A DNA stretch of 34,990 bases. Source: Alphaproteobacteria bacterium (GTDB lineage Bacteria > Pseudomonadota > Alphaproteobacteria > Rhizobiales > Aestuariivirgaceae). Below, piece by piece: positions 27,036 to 34,990 of this stretch. Below the pieces are notes generated by a model. That model had not been told where the DNA came from and made no database searches. It saw only the letters and a program-made list of their open reading frames with translations. The position numbers and the translations under genes were made by a program. Location: positions 1 through 34,990 of the forward strand of contig JAJRRY010000034.1 in the NCBI GenBank assembly GCA_024279095.1, in the 5' to 3' direction. Each line of letters opens with the position of its first letter. Positions within the stretch are counted from its first letter, which is position 1.

Positions 27036-28799
27036 ATGACCATGGCGGACGAGAGCGAGCATGCAGAGGAGATGACCGGCGCCGAGATCGTCCTGCGTGC
27101 GCTGAAGGATCAGGGCGTGAAGGACATCTTCGGCTATCCGGGCGGTGCGGTGCTGCCCATCTACGATGAACTGTTCCAGCAGGACGAGCTGAACCACATT
27201 CTCGTGCGGCACGAGCAGGGTGCGGTGCACGCCGCGGAAGGATACGCCCGCTCGACTGGCAAGGTGGGCGTGGTGCTCGTCACCTCCGGTCCCGGTGCCA
27301 CCAATACCGTGACCGGCCTGATGGATGCGCTGGCCGATTCCATTCCCGTCGTGGTCATTACCGGGCAGGTGCCCACGGGTCTCATCGGCTCCGACGCCTT
27401 CCAGGAATGCGACACGGTGGGCATTACCAGATCCTGCACCAAGCACAACTATCTGGTGCGCGACGTCAACGATCTGGCCCGCACCATTCACGAGGCGTTC
27501 TACGTGGCCACTCACGGGCGGCCCGGTCCGGTGGTGGTGGACATTCCGAAGGATGTGCAGTTTGCCACCGGCCGCTATACGCCACCGCAGAACGTGCAGC
27601 ACAAGACCTATCGCCCGCAGACGCAGGGTGACCATTCCGCCATAGAGGCGGCGGTGCGCCTGCTGGCATCCGCGAAACGGCCGATCTTCTACACCGGCGG
27701 CGGCGTCATCAACTCCGGCCCGCGGGCCGTTGTGGCCCTGCGTGAACTGGCGGAGCTGACCGGCGTGCCGGTCACCTCGACGCTGATGGGGCTTGGCGGC
27801 TTCCCGGCCTCGTCCGATCAGTGGCTGGGCATGCTGGGCATGCATGGTACCTACGAGGCCAATCTGGCGATGCACGACTGTGACGTGATGGTCTGCATCG
27901 GCGCGCGTTTCGATGATCGCATCACTGGCCGCCTCGATGCCTTTTCGCCCGGCTCGCGCAAGATCCACATCGACATTGATCCCTCCTCCATCAACAAGAA
28001 CGTCCGGGTGGACATCCCCGTGCTGGGCGATTGCGGTCTGGTGCTGGAAGAGATGGTGCGCGTCTGGAAGGACGGCGGTCTGTCCATGGACAGGGAGGCG
28101 CTGTCGCACTGGTGGGAACAGATCAACGTCTGGCGTGCCCGCGACTGTCTGAAATACCGCAGATCCGATGACGTCATCATGCCGCAGTACGCCATCGAAC
28201 GGCTGTATGAGGCGACGAAGGGGCGTGACACGTTCATCACCACGGAGGTGGGTCAGCACCAGATGTGGACGGCCCAGTTCTACCGTTTCGAACGGCCCAA
28301 CCGTCTGATGACCTCCGGCGGTCTGGGCACCATGGGCTACGGTCTGCCGGCGGCACTGGGCGTGCAGGCGGCCAATCCGGGTGCGCTGGTGATCGACATT
28401 GCCGGTGACGCCTCCATTCAGATGAACATTCAGGAACTGGCCACTGCCATCCAGCATCAGCTGCCGGTGAAGGTGTTCCTGCTCAACAACAATTACATGG
28501 GCATGGTGCGCCAGTGGCAGGAGCTGCTGCATGGCAACCGGCTTTCGGAATCCTACGTCGAGGCGCAGCCCGATTTCCTGGAACTGGCGCAGGCCTATGG
28601 CTGGCATGGTATCCGCTGCACGAAGCCGGCCGATCTGGATGAGGCCATCCGGGAGATGATCGAGATGGACAAACCGGTGTTCTTCGACTGCCGGGTGGCG
28701 AATCTCGCGAACTGCTTCCCGATGATCCCGGCCGGGCAGGCGCACAACGAGATGCTGCTCGGTGAAGACGAGAAGGACGCCGAGCAGGCGGGCGTGTAG
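27036..28799 (+). CDS. ilvB: acetolactate synthase large subunit
   Basis: GAEIVLRALKDQGVKDIFGYPGGAVLPIYDEL, HEQGAVHAAEGYARSTGKVGVVLVTSGPGATN, GDASIQMNIQELATAIQHQLPVKVFLLNNNYMGMVRQWQEL: ThDP-dependent AHAS. Confidence 0.98.
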   Translation: MTMADESEHAEEMTGAEIVLRALKDQGVKDIFGYPGGAVLPIYDELFQQDELNHILVRHEQGAVHAAEGYARSTGKVGVVLVTSGPGATNTVTGLMDALADSIPVVVITGQVPTGLIGSDAFQECDTVGITRSCTKHNYLVRDVNDLARTIHEAFYVATHGRPGPVVVDIPKDVQFATGRYTPPQNVQHKTYRPQTQGDHSAIEAAVRLLASAKRPIFYTGGGVINSGPRAVVALRELAELTGVPVTSTLMGLGGFPASSDQWLGMLGMHGTYEANLAMHDCDVMVCIGARFDDRITGRLDAFSPGSRKIHIDIDPSSINKNVRVDIPVLGDCGLVLEEMVRVWKDGGLSMDREALSHWWEQINVWRARDCLKYRRSDDVIMPQYAIERLYEATKGRDTFITTEVGQHQMWTAQFYRFERPNRLMTSGGLGTMGYGLPAALGVQAANPGALVIDIAGDASIQMNIQELATAIQHQLPVKVFLLNNNYMGMVRQWQELLHGNRLSESYVEAQPDFLELAQAYGWHGIRCTKPADLDEAIREMIEMDKPVFFDCRVANLANCFPMIPAGQAHNEMLLGEDEKDAEQAGV

Positions 28800-28811
28800 G
28801 AGGATACACTC

Positions 28812-29384
28812 ATGACGGCCAAGGAAGACCATCTTGCCATTCCGCCGGCCTCCACATACTTCATGGTGGAGGAGAAGGAGACCGAGGAACGCCACACGCT
28901 GTCCGTCGTGGTGGATAATGAACCGGGTGTTCTGGCCCGCGTGATCGGTCTCTTTACCGCGCGTGGCTACAATATCGAGCAGCTTACGGTCTCGGAGGTG
29001 CATCACGATCGCGGCGTATCGCGGATCACCATCGTGGCCAAGGGCACGCCGCATATCCTTGAGCAGATCCGCTCGCAGCTGCGGCGTCTGGTGCCGGTGC
29101 ATTCCGTCGCGGATCTCACTCTGGATGGGGATCCCATCGAGCGCGAGCTTGCTCTTGTCAAGGTGAAGGGCGAAGGCGAGAAGCGTGTCGAGGCCCTGCG
29201 GCTGGCCGATGCCTTCCGCGCCCGTGTGGTCGATGCGCATACCGGCTCTTTCGTCTTCGAGATTACCGGCAAGACCCGGAAGGTGGATCAGTTCATCCAG
29301 TTGATGAAGCCGCTCGGCCTGATCGAGGTGGTGCGCACCGGTGTTGCGGCCATTTCGCGCGGACCGGAGGCCATGAAGGTCTGA
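28812..29384 (+). CDS. ilvN: acetolactate synthase small (regulatory) subunit
   Basis: HTLSVVVDNEPGVLARVIGLFTARGYNIEQLTVSEVHHDRGVSRITIVAKG: ACT domain AHAS small subunit. Confidence 0.97.
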   Translation: MTAKEDHLAIPPASTYFMVEEKETEERHTLSVVVDNEPGVLARVIGLFTARGYNIEQLTVSEVHHDRGVSRITIVAKGTPHILEQIRSQLRRLVPVHSVADLTLDGDPIERELALVKVKGEGEKRVEALRLADAFRARVVDAHTGSFVFEITGKTRKVDQFIQLMKPLGLIEVVRTGVAAISRGPEAMKV

Positions 29385-29492
29385 TGTGATGCTGCTGATC
29401 CGGTCCGGCCCGCGGCATTGGTACTGGAATACGGTGACGCAGTCGGGCTATGACAGGGCGATCACGAATCCCCTGGTGCGAGGCAACAGGAC

Positions 29493-30239
29493 ATGACCGT
29501 CAACCTCTCCGTCAATTTGAACGCGGTGGCTCTGCTGCGCAATCGTCGGGATCTGCCCTGGCCGTCCCTGACCGATCTCGGACGCCTTGCCCTTGGTGCC
29601 GGAGCCGCCGGGCTGACGGTGCATCCGCGGCCCGACGAGCGGCATATCCGCCGTTCGGATGTCTACGATCTGATCGGCATGATCCGTAAGGAATATGTCG
29701 CCAAGGAGTTCAATATCGAGGGCTATCCCGACGAGCGCTGGATGGAGATCGTGCTCGACGTGAAGCCGGATCAGGCGACGCTCGTTCCGGATGATCCGGA
29801 GCAGTCCACCTCCGACCATGGCTGGGATTTCGCCGCTTCCGCAGAATTTCTCGCCCCGATCGTGGAGAAGCTGAAGGCGCGGGGTATTCGCGTCTCGCTG
29901 TTCGCGGATCCTTCTCCGGAGGGGCTGGACGTGGCGAAGGAGATCGGAGCCGATCGCGTGGAGCTCTACACCGGCCCTTATGGGGCCTGCTACGACGACA
30001 ACCGGCGTCAGATGGCGGAACTGCACAAGCTGGCTCTGGCTGCGCAGAAGGCCCAGGAGTTGCGTCTGGGCCTCAATGCCGGGCATGATCTCACGGTGCA
30101 GAATCTGACACCGCTGATCATGGCCCTGCCCAATCTGGACGAGGTCTCCATCGGACATGGGCTGATCGCCGATGCCCTGAAGTTCGGCATGGTGGAGACG
30201 GTGAAGAGATTTCGCAGGGCTCTCGGGGATCCGGCATGA
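29493..30239 (+). CDS. pdxJ: pyridoxine 5'-phosphate synthase
   Basis: [53 protein letters not shown]...[13 protein letters not shown]...[14 protein letters not shown]. Confidence 0.96.
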   Translation: MTVNLSVNLNAVALLRNRRDLPWPSLTDLGRLALGAGAAGLTVHPRPDERHIRRSDVYDLIGMIRKEYVAKEFNIEGYPDERWMEIVLDVKPDQATLVPDDPEQSTSDHGWDFAASAEFLAPIVEKLKARGIRVSLFADPSPEGLDVAKEIGADRVELYTGPYGACYDDNRRQMAELHKLALAAQKAQELRLGLNAGHDLTVQNLTPLIMALPNLDEVSIGHGLIADALKFGMVETVKRFRRALGDPA

Positions 30240-30298
30240 TGGTGGCCGGATGCCGCACATACCCAGGGTTGATCCAGAGTCAATGACGCACTAGAAGG

Positions 30299-30514
30299 TT
30301 GTCGGGGATGGGAGGGCTGATGATGGATGAACGGAAACGGACAGAGGCCATGCCCACGTTTCACGAGGCTCTGGAACGGGATCCGGCGGCCCGGGAATAC
30401 ATCTCACGTCCCTGGCTGGAACGATTGCCGCAATGGAACCGCAATTGCCTGCCGGAAACCGAGGATGCCACGGAAGAGGAAATCGCCGTTCTCCGGAACC
30501 TGGGCGTGAATTGA
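30299..30514 (+). CDS. small hypothetical protein, upstream member of coupled pair
   Basis: 71-aa ORF ...PTFHEALERDPAAREYISRPWLERLPQWNRNCLPETEDATEEEIAVLRNLGVN; stop overlaps next start (TGATG). Start may be internal. Confidence 0.6.
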   Translation: MSGMGGLMMDERKRTEAMPTFHEALERDPAAREYISRPWLERLPQWNRNCLPETEDATEEEIAVLRNLGVN

Positions 30515-31137
30515 TGGATGAATTTTCTCTTTATCAGAAGGGAATATTCGGCTTTCTCAAGAACGGCAGACCTCCGGACACATCCAGAGAGGAATTCTTC
30601 TATTACGCCATAGTGGATGAGGCGTGCCGGATAGGACAGAGTTTCTCCTGTTCTCTGGAGATCAATGCCAGGCGGTTGTTCGAGGCTCAGGACTACTGGG
30701 CCTGGGACATGCAGTCGATGACTGCCACGGACCGGATCGGGGGGCCTTCTCCGGTGGTGCCCTGCGAATTCAAGCATGCGGCATTCCTGACCTACTGGTT
30801 GCGTCGGCGCCTTTTCGTGGAGCGGGTGCGGAAGCATCCGCAGTCCACATGCGGACAGGCGAAAACTGATTTCTATTCCGATTACGCCACAGAGATGACG
30901 GCTTTTCTGATCGGCATCCGGCTCTGCGCGTATCACGTGGCCAAGAAGACGGCTCAGGAGGCCGGCAGGTGCAAGGTCGTTCATCTGCCGGGACTTCAGC
31001 AACGCATCCGTTTCGATATTGCCCGCGAGTACGCTATCCTTTTGCGGCACAAGAACGTCTCTCCGCATGCTCTCTATCTCGCTTTCCGATCCCTTTTGCA
31101 CGTCATGACCTTGCGAGGCATTCCTGCGGTTTCGTAG
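30514..31137 (+). CDS. hypothetical protein, downstream member of coupled pair
   Basis: ATG at 30514 overlapping upstream TGA; MDEFSLYQKGIFGFLKNGRPPDTSREEFFYYAIVDEACRIGQSFSCSLEINARRLFEAQDYWAWDMQSM...; ORF track extends to 30433. Confidence 0.7.
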   Translation: MDEFSLYQKGIFGFLKNGRPPDTSREEFFYYAIVDEACRIGQSFSCSLEINARRLFEAQDYWAWDMQSMTATDRIGGPSPVVPCEFKHAAFLTYWLRRRLFVERVRKHPQSTCGQAKTDFYSDYATEMTAFLIGIRLCAYHVAKKTAQEAGRCKVVHLPGLQQRIRFDIAREYAILLRHKNVSPHALYLAFRSLLHVMTLRGIPAVS

Positions 31138-31280
31138 TAGCCGACGTAATGAGCCATTGCGGTTCGTGGTCGTGAAAGCTAAAACGCAACTCTCCCGACC
31201 GAGATCCTTCCGGGTGGAGCGGATCCATTGAATTTCGGCGAGCTCGTCGGAGTATGAGTATGAGGCTGGCCGCGATTTGA

Positions 31281-32447
<1,167 letters not shown>

Positions 32448-32482
32448 TTTCGGCGTTTCAAACGTGACCGGACTGCATTGTG

Positions 32483-32516
32483 AACGGGTCGTCCCCTGAT
32501 GGGCGGCCCGTTTCCC
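32483..32516 (+). terminator. intrinsic terminator after ilvC
   Basis: AACGGGTCGTCCCCTGATGGGCGGCCCGTTTCCC; outer AACGGG/CCCGTT arms. Confidence 0.6.
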
Positions 32517-32574
32517 GTTTCTGCAATGCGAAGGGTGCATTGCGTACCTCGCCTGCATGGGGCAGACTTCCTTC

Positions 32575-33444
32575 ATGATCCGCATGAAAAGTCATTTCGT
32601 GGAAGGGCATGGCGGCGTCCGGCTGCATGTCCGGGAAGCAGGCAGGGAAGGTGGCCCGGCCATGCTCTTTCTGCACGGCTGGTCGCAAAGCTGGATGTCG
32701 TGGCTGAAACAGATGGAAGATGCGGCGCTTGCCTCCCGTTTCCGGCTTCTGGCCATGGATCTGCGCGGCCACGGCAGCTCGGGCCGGCCCGTGGAGGAGG
32801 CGGCATACCAGGAAAACCGTCCCTGGGCCGATGACGTAAAGGCGGTGCTCGATGCTCTGGGCGTGCGGCAGGTGGTGCCCGTAGGGTGGTCCTATGGCGG
32901 ATCGGTGGTTCTGGATTACCTGACGGTTCATGGCATGGAGCGGGTTGCCGGCATCGTGCTCGTGGCGCCAGCGGTGCTGTTCTCGAAGGAAGATTACGGC
33001 CGCTGGTATGGCCCGGGTCTTCTGGAGAACGCCGCAGGTGCCCGCAGCCCGGTTCTGGAGGAAAACATCTCCGCCATGCGCGGGCTGCTGGATGCATGTC
33101 TGGTGCGGCCGGTGGATCGTGACTGGTTCGAGGTCCAGCTGGCCGCGTCGATGGTGGTGCCACCGCATGTCCGTGGGGCGATGACCCGCAAGCGGCTGGA
33201 CCATGAGGCCCTGTTGCGGCGGATCGACATTCCCGTGTTGCTGGTGCATGGTCTGGATGACCGGGTGGTGCGGTCCTCGGTTTCCCGGGAGCTTGCCGGA
33301 TGGATATCCCGCGTCCGCATGGAACTGCGTCCCGGTACCGGGCATTGTCCGTTCACGGAAGAGGTGGACTGGTTCAATGCGGCACTAGCGGATTTCGTGA
33401 TGTCGATTTCGGCGGACGGCATGTCGGAGTCGGGGCAAGGATAG
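32575..33444 (+). CDS. alpha/beta hydrolase
   Basis: MLFLHGWSQSWMSWLKQM...LLAMDLRGHGSSGRP...VVPVGWSYGGSVVLDYL (GxSxG)...VLLVHGLDDRVV...GTGHCPFTEE; ORF track starts at 32557. Confidence 0.92.
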   Translation: MIRMKSHFVEGHGGVRLHVREAGREGGPAMLFLHGWSQSWMSWLKQMEDAALASRFRLLAMDLRGHGSSGRPVEEAAYQENRPWADDVKAVLDALGVRQVVPVGWSYGGSVVLDYLTVHGMERVAGIVLVAPAVLFSKEDYGRWYGPGLLENAAGARSPVLEENISAMRGLLDACLVRPVDRDWFEVQLAASMVVPPHVRGAMTRKRLDHEALLRRIDIPVLLVHGLDDRVVRSSVSRELAGWISRVRMELRPGTGHCPFTEEVDWFNAALADFVMSISADGMSESGQG

Positions 33445-33606
33445 AAAACATCTCCCGTTCGCCTATTTCCGGATGATCGGTTGACCTTCCCGGGAAACAC
33501 CGGACAGCTTTCAGGTACGCTTGCGGACGGAACGGCATCCTTGAAACGTCCTTGTCGCTCTGCTTGTCTGGCAGGCGGGGCGTCATCCAGTTTGCGGGAG
33601 GCTCGT

Positions 33607-34990
33607 GTGGAACACGGAAACTTGCCGGTCTTGCGGGAGCTGGTCGTCCTTCTCATTGCCATGGGGATCATAGTTCCACTAGTGCGCAGACTGAAGGCGT
33701 CCACGGTGCTGGGCTATCTGCTCGTGGGAGTATTCATAGGTCCCTGGGGACTGGGTGCGCTGGCCGAACATGTCCCTGCGCTGAAATGGTTTACCATTCA
33801 GAATACCGGGACCATCCGCACCCTGGCGGAGCTGGGAGTGGTGTTCCTGCTGTTCATGATAGGCCTGGACCTGTCCCTGGAGCGCCTCATGTCCATGGCC
33901 AGGCTGGTATTCGGCTTGGGTGTGGCGCAGGTCGTGGCAACGGCCGTCATCATGGCCTGGGTCCTGCATGCGACACTCGGACTGACGGCACAGCAGGCGG
34001 TCATCATCGGTGCGGGCCTTGCTCTTTCTTCTACCGCCATCGTCATGCATCTCCTGGTGGAGGAGCGCCGTCTCGCAACGCCCGTGGGACGTTCCGCATT
34101 TGCCATACTCCTGTTTCAGGATCTGGCGGTGGTTCCCATCCTGTTTCTGGTGGGAGCACTGGCCATCGACGGGAAGGAAGGGCTTTTTGCGTCCCTGCTG
34201 TTCAACGTCGGAAAGGCGGCTGTGGCCATTGCCGTCATTCTGGGCCTCGGGCGGCTGCTGGTGCGACCTCTTCTGCATTTCGTGGCAGCCACCCGTAATC
34301 GTGAAACCTTCATGGCAGCAGTGCTGCTGCTCGTGATCGGTACGGGTGTCTTCACCCACATGGCCGGCCTGTCCATGGTTCTGGGTGCCTTCATGGCAGG
34401 CTTGCTGCTGGCCGAAACGGAATATGCGCAGCAGGTGGAAGTGGATCTGGCGCCCTTCAAGGGATTGCTGATGGGCGTCTTCTTCACGTCCATCGGCATG
34501 AGCCTGGATCTCCCGGCCGCCTTCGCACTCTGGGATGTTCTACTGGTGGCGGTTGTGGTTCTTGCCGTGCTGAAGACAGCCGTTCTTCTGGTTCTGGGGC
34601 GGTTGTTCGGGCTGGGGTGGTCCACATCTCTGGAAACGGGTCTGTTGCTGGCTCACGGGGGGGAATTCGCCTTCGTGATTTACTCGCAGGCCATGGGTCT
34701 CAACGTTCTTTCCGAACCGCTCGGACAGTTTTTCATGGTGGTTGCCACCATCAGCATGTTCCTGCTGCCGTTCATGGCGCGACTGGCACGCCTTGCGGGG
34801 GAGCGCCTCACGCATGCGGAGATGCGCCGTTGCACACCCATGCCGACGGAAAGGGAGACGGGCGAACTGAAAAATCATGTCATCATCGCAGGTTATGGCC
34901 GGGTGGGGCGGCTGCTGGGTGAAATTCTCGGGGAGATGCGCATGCCTTTTGTAGCCATCGACAACGATCCGGTCATCGTGGCGACGGGTC
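33607..34990 (+). CDS. Kef-type (CPA2) potassium:proton antiporter with start of RCK/TrkA-N domain, truncated by window edge
   Basis: Frame from GTG 33607 stays open to the end: VEHGNLPVLRELVVLLIAMGIIVPLVRRLKASTVLGYLLVGVFIGPWGLG...LAELGVVFLLFMIGLDLSLERL...LALSSTAIVMHLL...FQDLAVVPILF...NHVIIAGYGRVGRLLGEILGEMRMPFVAIDNDP. Absent from the ORF track because it has no stop in the window. Confidence 0.93.
   Translation, partial: MEHGNLPVLRELVVLLIAMGIIVPLVRRLKASTVLGYLLVGVFIGPWGLGALAEHVPALKWFTIQNTGTIRTLAELGVVFLLFMIGLDLSLERLMSMARLVFGLGVAQVVATAVIMAWVLHATLGLTAQQAVIIGAGLALSSTAIVMHLLVEERRLATPVGRSAFAILLFQDLAVVPILFLVGALAIDGKEGLFASLLFNVGKAAVAIAVILGLGRLLVRPLLHFVAATRNRETFMAAVLLLVIGTGVFTHMAGLSMVLGAFMAGLLLAETEYAQQVEVDLAPFKGLLMGVFFTSIGMSLDLPAAFALWDVLLVAVVVLAVLKTAVLLVLGRLFGLGWSTSLETGLLLAHGGEFAFVIYSQAMGLNVLSEPLGQFFMVVATISMFLLPFMARLARLAGERLTHAEMRRCTPMPTERETGELKNHVIIAGYGRVGRLLGEILGEMRMPFVAIDNDPVIVATG

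Noticed and set aside
26991-29240. 749-aa minus-strand ORF rich in His/Arg
   Set aside because: Antisense to ilvB-ilvN; His/Arg-rich composition is typical of mirrored GC-rich codons.
30229-30251. ATCCGGC...GCCGGAT hairpin after pdxJ as terminator
   Set aside because: Partly within the pdxJ coding end, 7-bp stem with long loop and no T-tract.
30269-30283. TTGATCCAGAGTCAA, FNR/FixK-box look-alike before the coupled unknown pair
   Set aside because: Half-site spacing is one base too long compared with TTGAT-N4-ATCAA and the right half is imperfect; treated as chance.
33552-34359. ORFs 33552-34298 (+) and 33679-34359 (-)
   Set aside because: Wrong frames over the truncated Kef-type antiporter, whose frame from GTG 33607 gives a clear CPA2 protein to the window end.

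Overview
This is a 35 kb, GC-rich, densely coding window that looks alphaproteobacterial from gene content, gene order (recN-ligA; ilvB-ilvN...ilvC) and repeat style. All calls come from reading the sequence and supplied translations; no searches were run. Left to right: a truncated M16 peptidase (-); a non-canonical LysR-type HTH regulator plus a partner protein (-); a PilZ protein (-); an APS kinase fused to CysN-like C-terminal beta-barrel domains without the GTPase domain (+); a 1182-aa protein on (-) combining N-terminal YY/FD...HF repeats, a GT2, a GT4 and a C-terminal Stf0-like sulfotransferase; rmlC-rmlD; a DUF2147-like secreted protein; a repeat-rich intergenic region; a 584-aa unknown protein with a low-GC inner segment; recN; ligA; a DUF4258-like/HTH toxin-antitoxin-like pair with a perfect palindromic operator candidate; an AsmA-like protein with a very long charged helix (-); an FAD-linked oxidase of the GlcD/D-lactate dehydrogenase type (-); a hotdog thioesterase; a CLC channel with CBS-like tail; ilvB with a leader-peptide attenuator; ilvN; pdxJ; an unknown translationally coupled gene pair; ilvC; an alpha/beta hydrolase; and the start of a Kef-type CPA2 antiporter that runs off the end. 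The best candidates for something new are (1) the PAPS-synthesis/sulfotransferase-glycosyltransferase/rhamnose module at 3.0-10.5 kb, (2) an apparently leaderless ilvB attenuator peptide (26.81-26.97 kb), and (3) the DUF4258/HTH pair with its operator.
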